Origin: Alphaproteobacteria bacterium
GTDB lineage: Bacteria > Pseudomonadota > Alphaproteobacteria > UBA8366
Assembly: GCA_009377445.1 (NCBI GenBank)
Contig: WHUA01000018.1
Coordinates: forward strand, 1-64,000
Length of the DNA: 64,000 nucleotides
Reading direction: 5' to 3'
Part shown: positions 31,938-40,590 of the stretch, piece by piece
Layout of the letters: every line of letters starts with the position of its first letter
How positions within the stretch are numbered: the first letter of the stretch is position 1
Notes under the pieces: model-generated
Told to the model about the DNA's origin: nothing
The model's input: the letters and a program-made list of their open reading frames with translations, nothing else
Database searches by the model: none
Program-made: the position numbers and the translations under genes

Positions 31938-32924
31938 ATGTCCAACAAGATCTGTCGAGCGGCCGGCGTCGGTTTCGCGTTCGCGGCCGCAATTTTGATC
32001 CTCGCGGCGGGAACGGCCTTCGCGGCCTATCCGGAGAAGGCCATCCGCCTGGTGGTGCCGTTTGCGCCGGGCGGCGGCACCGATGCCGCGGCCCGGATCG
32101 TCGGCGACGCCATGACGGGACTGCTCGGGCAGCAGATCGTCGTCGAGAACAAGCCGGGCGCCGCCGGCAATATCGCGCTCGATACGGTCGCCAAGGCGGC
32201 CCCCGACGGCTACACGCTGCTGCTGGGATTCGGCTCCTCGCTCACCGTGAACCCGAGCCTCTACAAGGTGATGCCGGCGGACGTGCAGAAGGATCTCGCG
32301 CCGATCTCGACGCTTTCGACGTCGGAATACATGCTGGTGGTAAACCCGTCGCTGAAGGTCAAAACCGTCGCAGAGCTGGTTGCGAAGGCGAAGGCCGAGC
32401 CGGGCAAGCTGAACTATGCGTCGGGCGGCAAGGGCACGCCGTTGCATCTTGGAGCGGAGATGCTGAAGAAGCGTGCGGGGATCGATATGGTGCATATCGC
32501 CTATCGCGGCGGCGGTCCGGCGTCGAAATCTGTGATGGCCAATGAAACCCAGGTTCTGTTCGCCAGCTTCCCCTCGTCGCTGCCTAAGGTGAAGGCGGGC
32601 ACGCTGACGGCGCTCGCCTCGACCGGGCCGAAGCGTTCGCGCTCGCTGCCCGACCTGCCGACCATGGAGGAGGCCGGTTATCCCGGCTTCATCGTCACGT
32701 CGTGGACGAGCATCCTGGCGCCCGCGGGCACGCCCAAGCCCGTGATCGACAAGCTGCACGCGGCGATCGAAAAGGCGCTCGCGATGGAGAGCGTCAGGAC
32801 CAAGATCGAGGCGGTCGGCCAGTCGGTGGCCGGCAGCACGCCGGAGGGTCTCGCCACCCTGATCAAGGAGGATATCGCGCGCTGGCGGAAGGTCGTGCAG
32901 GACGCCGGCATCAAGCCCGAATGA
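31938..32924 (+). CDS. tctC: Tripartite tricarboxylate transporter binding protein TctC (Bug family)
   Basis: 328 residues. Signal peptide cleaved near AFA (residue 29), then the Bug opening YPEKAIRLVVPFAPGGGTDA and the VVENKPGAAGNIALD loop that holds carboxylate ligands via water. Periplasmic receptor for the TctA-TctB channel directly upstream. Bug ligands are di- or tricarboxylates or aromatic acids; the exact one is unknown. GGAGGCAAGAG precedes the ATG. Confidence 0.92.
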   Translation: MSNKICRAAGVGFAFAAAILILAAGTAFAAYPEKAIRLVVPFAPGGGTDAAARIVGDAMTGLLGQQIVVENKPGAAGNIALDTVAKAAPDGYTLLLGFGSSLTVNPSLYKVMPADVQKDLAPISTLSTSEYMLVVNPSLKVKTVAELVAKAKAEPGKLNYASGGKGTPLHLGAEMLKKRAGIDMVHIAYRGGGPASKSVMANETQVLFASFPSSLPKVKAGTLTALASTGPKRSRSLPDLPTMEEAGYPGFIVTSWTSILAPAGTPKPVIDKLHAAIEKALAMESVRTKIEAVGQSVAGSTPEGLATLIKEDIARWRKVVQDAGIKPE

Positions 32925-32944
32925 CGGCTTGACGTTCCGCGGCT

Positions 32945-34087
32945 TCACGGGTCCTGGTTGGTGAAGACGATCGTGCCCGCCGCCGCGAACATGCCGCCGA
33001 CGCCCTGGCACAGGCCGATCTGCGCGTTCTTCACCTGTGCCGGGGCCTCGCCCCGCATCTGGCGCACGCTTTCCTGCAGCGCGAACATGCCGTACATGCC
33101 GGTGTGGGTATAGCTCAGCCCGCCGCCGTTCGTGTTGAGCGGCAGCTTTCCGCCCGGCGCCGTGTTGCGCCCGGCGATGAAGTCGGGCGCCTCGCCGCGG
33201 CCGCAGAAGCCGAGATCCTCCAGCCCCCAGATCGGCAGGTGGGCGAAGGCGTCGTAGATCATGAGGTGGTCGATCTCGCTGTGCTTCACGCCGGAGGATT
33301 CGAAGGCGAGCTTCGACGAGACGCGGAAGGCACGCGAGCTGGTGTAGCTCTCGAGCTGGCTGACGAGGCGGCTTTCCACGCTCTCGCCTGTCCCCAGGAT
33401 GTACACCGGCTTCTTCGGGAAATCCCGGGCGCGGTCGGCCGAGGTCAGGATCAGCGCGCCGCCGCCGTCGGTCACGAGGCAGCACATCAGCAGCCGGAAC
33501 GGCCAGGCGACCATCCGGCTGTTCAGCACATCGTCGACCGTGATCGGGTCGCGGAACGCGGCGCGCGGGTTCTTCGCCGCCCATTCGCGCTGCACGACCG
33601 GCACCATCGCGATCTTCTCGACAGGGACGTTGTACTCCTTCATGTAGCGCAGCACCGGGATGGTGAACATCGTCGGCGGCCCCATCACGCCATAGGGCTG
33701 CTCGAACTGCCCGTTCAGCGTGCCCGGATGCACCGACGGGCGCGCCCGGCCCACGTTGGAGCGGCCGGACTCGCCGTGCGTGATGAGCACGGTGCTGCAC
33801 AGCCCCGATGCGATGGCCGCCGCCGCGTGGCGCACGTGGATCAGGAAGGAGGTGCCGCCGACCGCCGTGCCGTCGACCCATTTCGGCGTGATCCCGAGAT
33901 AGTAGGCCATCTCGGTCGGCTCTTCGCGGCAGCAGGCGACGCCGTCGATGTCTTTCGGCTTCAGCCCGGCATCGGCCATGGCGTTCAGCGCCGCGTCGGC
34001 ATGCAACTGGATGTTGGACATGTCGGGGATCTTGCCGAGCTGGGTGGTCTCGGCGGCGCCGACGATGGCGACGGAATGTGGCTTCAT
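32945..34087 (-). CDS. Thiolase-like acetyl-CoA acetyltransferase (SCP2-type)
   Basis: 380 residues with thiolase-fold sequence: 'DGVACCREEPTEMAYYLGI', VGGTSFLIHVRHAAAAIASG, 'GGGALILTSADRARDF', and the late loop NTNGGGLSYTHTGMYGMFAL that holds the conserved His. It is of the SCP2-thiolase group that pairs with a DUF35 protein, which lies 18 bp upstream. Such pairs act in steroid or branched side-chain degradation, or in acetoacetyl-CoA chemistry. The substrate is open. Confidence 0.83.
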   Translation of the reverse strand: MKPHSVAIVGAAETTQLGKIPDMSNIQLHADAALNAMADAGLKPKDIDGVACCREEPTEMAYYLGITPKWVDGTAVGGTSFLIHVRHAAAAIASGLCSTVLITHGESGRSNVGRARPSVHPGTLNGQFEQPYGVMGPPTMFTIPVLRYMKEYNVPVEKIAMVPVVQREWAAKNPRAAFRDPITVDDVLNSRMVAWPFRLLMCCLVTDGGGALILTSADRARDFPKKPVYILGTGESVESRLVSQLESYTSSRAFRVSSKLAFESSGVKHSEIDHLMIYDAFAHLPIWGLEDLGFCGRGEAPDFIAGRNTAPGGKLPLNTNGGGLSYTHTGMYGMFALQESVRQMRGEAPAQVKNAQIGLCQGVGGMFAAAGTIVFTNQDP

Positions 34088-34105
34088 GGCGGGCGTTCCT
34101 GTGCG

Positions 34106-34522
34106 TCAGCTTTTGGCGGGGCGGAATTTCGGCAGGCTGATCGTGTCCGTCGCCTTCTCGAACACGACCTCCAGCGGCATGTCGAGCTGCAACGCCTCGG
34201 GCGTCTGCGCGCAGCCGACGATGTTGGTCATCATGCGCACCCCCTCGGGGAGCTGGACGACGGCGATGGCGTAGGGCGCGTCGTCCTCGAAGCCCCGCGC
34301 CGGCCGGTGGTTGATGACGTAGCTGTAGAGCGTCGCCTTGCCGGAGGCCTCGAAGACCTCGACGTCGCGCGACCCGGTGAAGGGGCTGAACGGCCGCGGC
34401 GGGAAATAGGCCTTGCCGGTCTCCTTGCAGCGCTGCAGCAGCAGCTTTTCCGCGCGGCAGCCGTCCCAGAAGTGCTGCGTCTCGGGCGTCGGTTGGGGAA
34501 GTGGCTTCTTGTATTCGGTCAT
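34106..34522 (-). CDS. DUF35 OB-fold protein, partner of the SCP2-type thiolase
   Basis: 138 residues. N-terminal helix (PTPETQHFWDGCRAEKLLLQ), then a rubredoxin-like position and an OB-fold (ATLYSYVINHRPARGFEDD, APYAIAVVQLPEGVRM). The Zn ribbon is degenerate: only C32 of the usual CxxC...CxxC set remains (RCKETGKAYFPPRPFSP), so zinc binding is probably lost. DUF35 proteins stabilise their thiolase and the CoA ester channel. The ATG at 34522 is 18 bp upstream of the thiolase pair's intergenic gap, in one operon. Confidence 0.83.
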   Translation of the reverse strand: MTEYKKPLPQPTPETQHFWDGCRAEKLLLQRCKETGKAYFPPRPFSPFTGSRDVEVFEASGKATLYSYVINHRPARGFEDDAPYAIAVVQLPEGVRMMTNIVGCAQTPEALQLDMPLEVVFEKATDTISLPKFRPAKS

Positions 34523-34601
34523 CGCCGGCCCCTTGGCGGTTGGAATTCGATGTGCGTCGATTCCGATGATATCGCCATCTGCCCGCGAGGGGTATAGCAG
34601 G

Positions 34602-35690
34602 CTACTCCGTCCTTCCCGTCCGCCTTCCGATCGCAGGCGCCAGCAGCGCAAGTTCCGCCACCAGCAGGCCGAGCACGACATACGGCCCCCACGCGAGCAC
34701 GGCGCCCTGCGCCGCGGCGAGGGCGGGCGGGAGCGCGGCGGCCTCGAACGTCTCGGCGAAGGCCAGCGTGAAGGCGTAGAACATGCCGAAGGTGAAGTTC
34801 CGCGACCACTGCGTGACGTTGTAGACGCCGACGCCGCGCCGCCAGCCGTAGAGCCGCCGGCGCTGCAGCAGGCGCGCGATCTCCGCCGTCTCGACCAGGA
34901 GGAACATGGCTGCGGCGTAGAGCCAGGTGGCGTAGCAGACGGCGAAGGGGAGGGCGCCGCTCGTCACCGCGGCGAGGCCGGTGATCGACATCGCGCCGTG
35001 CAGGATGCAGTTCGGGTTCTCCCAGTCGTCGGCGAGGCGCCAGCCTTTCTGGCTCCGGTAACGCCGGAGGATCAGCGTCGCGCCAAAGGCGTAGAGGGCG
35101 TAGCCGAGCAGGACCAGCGGCAGGGCGATCCACTTCAGCGCCGGCCATCCGGGAAACAGGCCGAATGCCAGTATCACGAGGGATTGCGTGCTCACCGTGG
35201 TGAGCAGGACGAGGCCGTTCGCCCGATGGTCGCCGCCTGCCGCGACGATGGCGCGATAGCCGCTCAGCGCCAAGGCCATGAACCACAGCCAGAGCGCGCC
35301 GTCGGCGGCGGCGAGCACCTCCGCCAGGATTTTCCAGTCGGGCAGCGCCAGCGCGATCATGCGCGCCAGCACCGCCGTCCCGGCGACCCAGGTGCCGACC
35401 GCGAAGCGGTCGACGGGCAAGCCCACATGCCGGCCGAGGCGGCCCGTCACGGCCGCGGTGGCGAAGGAGGCGGCGATGTGGCCCCAGAGGACCAGCAGGA
35501 CGATGGCGAGCGGCGCGCTGAAGTCCCGCGACAGGGCCGGGATATGCGGCATCGCCGCCAGGCCGAAGATGCCGATCGCCATGACGCAGGCCGGCGCGGC
35601 GGTCGGGACCGGCCGGCCGCGCATCAGGACCGGCCGCGCGAGCGCGCTCAGCAGCGTCAGCGAGATCAGGAGCGTCTGAGGAGAGGTCAT
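34602..35690 (-). CDS. Polytopic membrane protein, possibly TDT/SLAC1-like
   Basis: 362 residues with nine to ten hydrophobic helices. ATG 35690 follows CTCTCC on the other strand, giving GAGAGG-like context poorly spaced. The segment FAVGTWVAGTAVLARMIALA resembles the tellurite-resistance/dicarboxylate transporter family, but the match is weak. No catalytic motif is seen. The gene ends 79 bp before the DUF35 start on the same strand. Confidence 0.55.
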   Translation of the reverse strand: MTSPQTLLISLTLLSALARPVLMRGRPVPTAAPACVMAIGIFGLAAMPHIPALSRDFSAPLAIVLLVLWGHIAASFATAAVTGRLGRHVGLPVDRFAVGTWVAGTAVLARMIALALPDWKILAEVLAAADGALWLWFMALALSGYRAIVAAGGDHRANGLVLLTTVSTQSLVILAFGLFPGWPALKWIALPLVLLGYALYAFGATLILRRYRSQKGWRLADDWENPNCILHGAMSITGLAAVTSGALPFAVCYATWLYAAAMFLLVETAEIARLLQRRRLYGWRRGVGVYNVTQWSRNFTFGMFYAFTLAFAETFEAAALPPALAAAQGAVLAWGPYVVLGLLVAELALLAPAIGRRTGRTE

Positions 35691-35837
35691 CGAAGCCGTG
35701 TGCGCCGGAAGATGCGGGAGTTTAGCCGGATTTCCGCGCAGGGCAACGAGAACGAAGGGCCTGCCGGGAACCCCGGCGCCGTCCGCGCGTTGAATTCGCC
35801 TCGCCAAATCGTCCGCTCAACCGCAACGGAGGACCCG

Positions 35838-36233
35838 ATGAAGGGCTACGTCGACGACATCGAGAAGGCGACCAAGCGCAACGAGAGCTTCCGCCGCGTC
35901 CTCTACACCGGCGCGAACCTGCAGCTCGTCGTGATGACCCTGAAGCCGGGCGAGGAGATCGGCGAGGAGACGCACGACGACCGCGACCAGTTCTTCCGCA
36001 TCGAGGACGGCGAGGGGACCATCGTGATCGACGGCAAGCGCCATCCGGTCGAGGACGACTTCGCCGTCATCGTGCCGGCGGGCGCGCTGCACAACGTCAT
36101 CAACACCGGCAAGGAGCCGCTCAAGCTCTACACCGTCTACGGCCCGCCCGAGCATAAGGACGGCACTGTCCACCGCACCAAGGCCGAGGCCGACGCATCG
36201 CACGAGCATTTCGACGGCAAGACGACGGAGTAG
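35838..36233 (+). CDS. Cupin-domain protein
   Basis: 131 residues, a single conserved beta-barrel. Metal motif 1 is 'GEEIGEETHDDRDQFFRIEDGEG', with one His where most cupins have two; motif 2 is PAGALHNVINTG. This type is widespread as a small stand-alone protein related to mannose-6-phosphate isomerase cupins, role uncertain. ATG 35838 is preceded by CGGAGGA at 7 bp. It precedes a Crp-type regulator on the same strand, which may control it. Confidence 0.82.
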   Translation: MKGYVDDIEKATKRNESFRRVLYTGANLQLVVMTLKPGEEIGEETHDDRDQFFRIEDGEGTIVIDGKRHPVEDDFAVIVPAGALHNVINTGKEPLKLYTVYGPPEHKDGTVHRTKAEADASHEHFDGKTTE

Positions 36234-36331
36234 CCGGGGGAGTAGCCGGGCCGCCTGTTTTCCGTTGACGCGGCGATGCGCTTCGTTCGAGCATCCGTGG
36301 CTTGCCCGAAACCGATGGCGTGGTCCCGCGA

Positions 36332-37048
36332 ATGGCGCTGCACAGGCATCAGGAAACCTTGGCGCGTTGCGACGCATTCCGCGAGCTTGACGCCGCCGAG
36401 GTCGATCGCTTGAACACGCAGTGCATCTGGCGGCGCTTCGACGCGGGGGCGGAGATCCTCAGCCACCAGGACGATACTGCGGACGTCTATTTCGTCTCCA
36501 CCGGCGCCGTCCGGGTCTACATCTCCTCGATCCAGGGGCGGAACACAGTGTTCCGCGACATCGACGCGGGCGGCTATTTCGGCGAGATGGCGGCGATCGA
36601 CGGCGCGGGCCGCTCGGCCAGCGTGATCGCGCGGACCAACGCCACGGTCGCGAAGATGCCCGCCCCGGTGTTTCGCGACCTCGCCATGCGCCATGCCTCG
36701 GTCTGCTTCCACCTGCTCGAGCACGCGGTGCGGCAGATCCGCTACCTTTCGGAGCGCATCAACGAGCTGCGGACCCTCGACGTCCGCCACCGGGTTTATG
36801 TCGAGCTGCTGCGGCTCGCCCGCCCGGCGTCGGCCGGGGCCAACGAGGCGGTCATCTCGCCGCCGCCCATCCACCAGGAGATCGCCGACCGGATAAACAC
36901 CCGCCGCGAGGCGGTGGCGCGCGAGCTGAAGCAGCTCGAGCGCGACGGCCTGCTCAGCCGCCGCCGGGGCGCCCTGGTCGTCACCGACGCCGCCCGCCTG
37001 GCCAAACTGGTCGAGGACGCCCGCCAGGGGCTGGACGAGGAGGGGTGA
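36332..37048 (+). CDS. Crp/Fnr-family transcriptional regulator
   Basis: 238 residues. N-terminal cyclic-nucleotide-binding-like barrel (about 10-125; DVYFVSTGAVRVYISS, GGYFGEMAAIDGAGRSASVI with the phosphate-binding cassette 'GEMAAIDGAGRSAS'), dimer helix, and winged HTH (about 175-230; IHQEIADRINTRREAVAREL). The cassette suggests cAMP or a related nucleotide; there is no FNR-type Cys cluster. ATG 36332 is taken; a TTG at 36302 would add ten residues. No strong ribosome site is seen for either. Confidence 0.87.
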   Translation: MALHRHQETLARCDAFRELDAAEVDRLNTQCIWRRFDAGAEILSHQDDTADVYFVSTGAVRVYISSIQGRNTVFRDIDAGGYFGEMAAIDGAGRSASVIARTNATVAKMPAPVFRDLAMRHASVCFHLLEHAVRQIRYLSERINELRTLDVRHRVYVELLRLARPASAGANEAVISPPPIHQEIADRINTRREAVARELKQLERDGLLSRRRGALVVTDAARLAKLVEDARQGLDEEG

Positions 37049-37053
37049 GCTTT

Positions 37054-37156
37054 ACCCCCCACCTAAATCCTCCCCCACAAGGGGGGAGGACTTAAGTCAT
37101 TGCCTTTCCAATATTTCGCCCTCCCCCCTTGCGGGGGAGGGTCGGGGTGGGGGGTA
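37054..37156. repeat. Palindromic repeat pair, family 2 (copy a)
   Basis: Two facing units, left 37054-37094 and right 37118-37155. Each contains the palindromic core CCTCCCCC-CAAG-GGGGGAGG, and the outer sequences (ACCCCCCACC and GGGGTGGGGGGT) also pair. It starts 6 bp after the Crp-type stop codon and may fold into a long stem that protects or ends the mRNA. Further copies at 38326 and 51102. Confidence 0.85.
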
Positions 37157-37250
37157 TCCCGCACTGTGCGAAATCGCACGATCGGCCTCCTTCGTTTCAC
37201 CGATAGTTCCTCTCAGGAACACATCGGTTCGAGATAGAAGGAGACGACAG

Positions 37251-37457
37251 ATGTCCACCCACCCGCTTCGTAACCTGCTTCTGATCCTCGTCGTCGCCGG
37301 CTTCGGCACGGTGGCGCTGGGCTCCGGTCAGCTCGACAGCCTCGTCAGCCGCGCAGCCATGGATTTCGTCGCTTCGGGCAGCGACACGGCCTCTTCGGCC
37401 GGCGAAGGCTTCGCGTCGCGTTCGCCGCACGGCATGTGGAGCTTCGAGTTCGAGTGA
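37251..37457 (+). CDS. Small exported or membrane-anchored protein, unknown
   Basis: 68 residues: a hydrophobic N-terminal segment (LLLILVVAGFGTVALGSG, about 9-26) as signal or anchor, then a Ser/Ala-rich tail ending SPHGMWSFEFE. ATG 37251 has a good ribosome site, GAAGGAGACGACAG. The upstream 90 bp (37157-37250) form a plausible leader. No family is recognised. The clear SD and codon pattern support a real gene. Confidence 0.6.
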   Translation: MSTHPLRNLLLILVVAGFGTVALGSGQLDSLVSRAAMDFVASGSDTASSAGEGFASRSPHGMWSFEFE

Positions 37458-37533
37458 GCGGCGCAGACTCGCGCCGGCGGAGCCTCCGGGTATACTGAGC
37501 GCAGCGAAGGCATCGGCAATAGGGAGCACGCGC

Positions 37534-38313
37534 ATGCGCTTGGAAGGAAAGATCGGCATCGTCACGGCGGCGGCATCGGGCATGGGGCGCGCGGGCGCGC
37601 TGCGCTTCGCGGAGGAGGGCGCCAAGGTCGGCGTGGTCGATGTCGACGCTGCGGGCGTCGAGCGCGTGGTGAACCAGATCACCCAGGCCGGCGGCGAGGC
37701 CAAGGGCATCGTCGCCGACCTGACCAAGGACAGCGAGAGCCGGCGCATGGTCCAGGAGACGGCGGACGCCTTCGGCGGCCTCGATTTCGTCTGGAACCAT
37801 GTCGGCCATCCGGGGCCGTCGCGGGTGGAAGGCGTCGACATGGCCGACTTCGACCTCGCGATCATCCTCAACCTGCGCACGCTGGTGGTGGCGACCGACG
37901 TGGCGATCCCGCTGATCCGGAAGCGCGGCGGCGGCAGCCTGCTCTACACCGCGTCGACCTCCGGCATCCGCGGCTCGCTGAAGAGCCCGATCTATTCGAT
38001 GGCGAAGTTCGGCGTGATCGGCTTCGCCAAGTCGCTGGCCAAGCGCCTCGCGCCCGAGAACATCCGCGTGAATGCGGTCTGCCCCGGCACGACCGAGACG
38101 CCGATGCTGCGCGCCTTCACCGCCCGCCCGGACCAGGACGAGATGAAGGGCAAGGACATCGACGCGCTCCTCCAGAACCGCGGCTCCGACGTCCCCATGC
38201 GCCGCCGCGCCCAGCCCGAGGAAATCGCCAATGCCGCGCTGTTTCTGGTGTCGGATGAGGCGTCCTACGTGACGGGGGCCGCGCTGTCGGTGGACGGTGG
38301 GACGACGGCGTGA
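37534..38313 (+). CDS. SDR-family NAD(P)-dependent oxidoreductase
   Basis: 259 residues. Cofactor motif TAAASGMGRA (11-20), NNAG replaced by NHVG (88-91), S141 in TASTSG, Y154-x-x-x-K158 (YSMAK), PG motif VCPGTTETPM, C-terminal YVTGAALSVDGG. D36-D38 after beta-2 (VVDVDAA) favours NAD over NADP. FabG/BacC-like; oxidises a hydroxy acid or alcohol. The next gene (class II aldolase) on the same strand may share its pathway. Confidence 0.9.
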   Translation: MRLEGKIGIVTAAASGMGRAGALRFAEEGAKVGVVDVDAAGVERVVNQITQAGGEAKGIVADLTKDSESRRMVQETADAFGGLDFVWNHVGHPGPSRVEGVDMADFDLAIILNLRTLVVATDVAIPLIRKRGGGSLLYTASTSGIRGSLKSPIYSMAKFGVIGFAKSLAKRLAPENIRVNAVCPGTTETPMLRAFTARPDQDEMKGKDIDALLQNRGSDVPMRRRAQPEEIANAALFLVSDEASYVTGAALSVDGGTTA

Positions 38314-38325
38314 GGGCAAGACTTT

Positions 38326-38430
38326 TCCCTCCCCCCTTGCGGGGGAGGGTTAGGGTGGGGGGCTTCGCACCGTCGGCAATGGGCAGCGCACCCCCCACCT
38401 AAATCCTCCCCCGCAAGGGGGGAGGACTTC
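38326..38430. repeat. Palindromic repeat pair, family 2 (copy b)
   Basis: Units 38326-38363 and 38391-38430, cores CCTCCCCCCTTGCGGGGGAG and CCTCCCCCGCAAGGGGGGAG. The pair lies between the SDR and class II aldolase genes, in the opposite arrangement to the copy at 37054. Confidence 0.85.
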
Positions 38431-38458
38431 AGGACGGACAAGCCGCGGGAGCACCATT

Positions 38459-39196
38459 ATGACCGACCCGAACGACATCCTCCGCGAGAAGCTCAACACC
38501 GCCTGGCGCTTCTTCTACAACCGCGGCTTCGTCGACGGGTTCGGGCATATCAGCGCGCGGACGGATGATCCCGAGCGCATCTTGGTCACGCCGCACGACC
38601 TGACGAAGCGTTCCTCGCCGGAGGAGCTCGTGCTGATCGACCTCGACGGCAAGCAGTACGGCAGCGACGTCCGGTTGCCGGGCGAGCTGCCGATCCATCT
38701 CGAGGTCTACAAGGTGCGGCCCGACGTCGGCAGCGTGGCGCATTTTCACTGCCTCTACCCGACCAGCTTCAGCATGTCGTCGGTGCCGCTCAAGCCGACC
38801 TACTTCATGGCCTCGATCTTCCGCGACGGCGTGCCGATCCATCCGGACTCGCGCCTGATCCTCGACGTGGCGCGCGGCGCGGCGCTGGCGGAGACGCTGG
38901 CCTCCCACCGCGCGGCGCTGATGAAGGCGCACGGCATCGTCGTCACCGGCGCGACGGTCGAGGAGATGACGGCGGTCGCCTACATCCTTGAGGAGAACGC
39001 GCACCGCACCTGGGTCACCGCCGCGATGGGCGAGGTCGAGTACCTCACCGACGAGGCGATGGCCGAGATCGAGGCCGAGCTGATCCGGACCCAGGCGCCG
39101 TTCAAGCGCATCTGGGCGCTCTGCGTGCAGGAGGCGGAAGACAGCCTCAGCCGAGAAAAGCCTTCATCCAGCCCCGGTAGTCGGCGTCGCGGGTGA
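38459..39196 (+). CDS. Class II aldolase/adducin-domain protein
   Basis: 245 residues, full class II aldolase fold. N-terminal RFFYNRGFVDGFGHISARTD, zinc-ligand HFHCLYP (His pair) and AHGIVVTG with a third His. Family members cleave fuculose- or ribulose-phosphates, or act as decarboxylase-like and dehydratase proteins. Its last 50 bp overlap the convergent gene at 39147. GGGAG lies about 8 bp before the ATG. Confidence 0.85.
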   Translation: MTDPNDILREKLNTAWRFFYNRGFVDGFGHISARTDDPERILVTPHDLTKRSSPEELVLIDLDGKQYGSDVRLPGELPIHLEVYKVRPDVGSVAHFHCLYPTSFSMSSVPLKPTYFMASIFRDGVPIHPDSRLILDVARGAALAETLASHRAALMKAHGIVVTGATVEEMTAVAYILEENAHRTWVTAAMGEVEYLTDEAMAEIEAELIRTQAPFKRIWALCVQEAEDSLSREKPSSSPGSRRRG

Positions 39197-40007
39197 CCTG
39201 CTTCATCAGCTCGCCGGACGCGGCGCCCTCGATGTCGCCCGGCGACGCGCCGTCGCGGAGCGCCTTCATCGTGGCGTAGACGGCTTGCACCGCCGCCTGG
39301 ATCGGCAGGTGCGGTTGCAGGCGGACGCGCACGCCCTGGCCGGCGAGGTAATCGAGGTCCGACAGCGCCTCGCCGCCATGCGCGAGGATGATCGGCAGCG
39401 TGACCGCGGCGTGCAGTGCGGCGAGCTCGTCGCGGCTCCGGATGCCGACCATGAACAGCGCGTCGACGCCGGCCTTCTCATAGGCGACGGCGCGGGCGAT
39501 CGCGTCCTCGATCCCGGTCATGCCGGCGGCGCTGGTGCGGCCCGCGATGACCAGCGACGGGTCCTGTCGCGCGTCGAGGGCCGCCCGCATCTTGCCGACG
39601 CCTTCCTCGATACTTATGAGCCGCGCCTTGCCGCCCGCGCCGAAGGGCTGCGGCAGCTCGGTATCCTCGATCGAAAGCGCCGCGACGCCCGCCGTCTCGA
39701 GCTCCTCCACCGTGCGCCGGACGTTGAGCGCGTTGCCGAATCCGTGGTCGGCGTCGACGAGCAGTGGCAGGTTGCCCGCGCGGCCGATGCGAAGGCACTG
39801 CTCCGCCAGCTCGGTCAGGGTCAGCACGATCAGGTCCGGCGCCCCCAGCGCCGCCAGCGAGGCGACCGATCCCGCGAGGATGCCGACCGGGTAGCCCAGG
39901 TCCTCGGCGATCCGCGCCGACATCGGGTCGAAGACCGATCCGGGATTGACGCAGGCTTTGCCTGCCAGAAGGGCGCGGAACCGTTCGCGGCGCGGGGTCC
40001 AGTGCAT
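39147..40007 (-). CDS. PEP mutase/isocitrate lyase superfamily protein (oxaloacetate decarboxylase-like)
   Basis: 286 residues, a TIM barrel of the ICL/PEPM group: 'NPGSVFDPMSARIAEDLGYP', VDADHGFGNALNVRRTVEE with the Mg-binding Asp pair, SIEDTELPQPFG and 'IAGRTSA'. The isocitrate lyase motif KKCGH is absent, so it is not an isocitrate lyase; the oxaloacetate decarboxylase branch fits best. The gene overlaps the 3' end of the convergent class II aldolase gene by 50 bp. Confidence 0.84.
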   Translation of the reverse strand: MHWTPRRERFRALLAGKACVNPGSVFDPMSARIAEDLGYPVGILAGSVASLAALGAPDLIVLTLTELAEQCLRIGRAGNLPLLVDADHGFGNALNVRRTVEELETAGVAALSIEDTELPQPFGAGGKARLISIEEGVGKMRAALDARQDPSLVIAGRTSAAGMTGIEDAIARAVAYEKAGVDALFMVGIRSRDELAALHAAVTLPIILAHGGEALSDLDYLAGQGVRVRLQPHLPIQAAVQAVYATMKALRDGASPGDIEGAASGELMKQVTRDADYRGWMKAFLG

Positions 40008-40127
40008 GGTGGGGGAGCCTCGGTAGTGAAGGTTTTCGAAGGAAGGTTTGGGTTTAGGACGAATATCGCGATGGGGCAAGGCTATCCATCGGTGGCGCGG
40101 GAATGGCCGTATCTGTATGGTGCGCCG

Positions 40128-40316
40128 ATGAAGGTGCGGGAAATTATGAGAATGCTCCACAACGATGGCTGGTACGAGGTTGCCATTCGCGGCAGCCACC
40201 GCCAGTTAAAGCATCGGACAAAGTCCGGACGGGTAACCGTGGCAGGCAAACCGAATGACACCTTGGCTCCCGGCACCCTCAACAGTATCTTGAAGCAAGC
40301 TGGCTTGAGGAAGTGA
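40128..40316 (+). CDS. hicA: HicA-family mRNA interferase toxin
   Basis: 62 residues, a normal HicA: K-V-R-E-I-M-R-M-L then GWYEVAIRGSHRQLKHR with the catalytic His24, ending LNSILKQAGL. It cleaves mRNA and is neutralised by HicB. The stop is 11 bp before the hicB ATG. First module of the toxin-antitoxin island at 40.1-44.5 kb. Confidence 0.9.
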   Translation: MKVREIMRMLHNDGWYEVAIRGSHRQLKHRTKSGRVTVAGKPNDTLAPGTLNSILKQAGLRK

Positions 40317-40327
40317 AGGTGAGTCGA

Positions 40328-40540
40328 ATGCGGTACGCTATCGTAATTGAGAACGCGGGAAGCAATTTTTCGGCCTATGTCCCCGACCTGCCCGGTTGCG
40401 TCGCGACGGGGGCAACCCTCGAGGAGGCGGAGCAGGCGATTCGCGAGGCGATCGAGTTTCATCTCGAAGGGCTTCGGGAGGATGGGGCGCCGATTCCTGT
40501 GCCGTCGAGCCGGGTCAACTACGTCGAGGTTGCCGCTTAA
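40328..40540 (+). CDS. hicB: HicB-family antitoxin (short form)
   Basis: 70 residues: MRYAIVIENAGSNFSAYVPD then LPGCVATG, the conserved HicB core, ending PSSRVNYVEVAA. It has no C-terminal DNA-binding domain, so it belongs to the short HicB group. ATG 40328 follows AAGGTGAG; a GTG at 40313 overlapping the hicA stop would add five residues. Binds and blocks HicA. Confidence 0.9.
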   Translation: MRYAIVIENAGSNFSAYVPDLPGCVATGATLEEAEQAIREAIEFHLEGLREDGAPIPVPSSRVNYVEVAA

Positions 40541-40590
40541 TTGCAGTCGGCGACATACGTCTTCCATCCGGAAGTTGCACTAACACCGCT

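Noticed and set aside
34413..35837. Long upstream extension of the cupin frame
   Set aside because: It is a shadow of the minus-strand membrane protein gene; the cupin starts at 35838 after CGGAGGA.
39147..40007. Isocitrate lyase
   Set aside because: The KKCGH catalytic motif is absent; it belongs to another branch of the superfamily.
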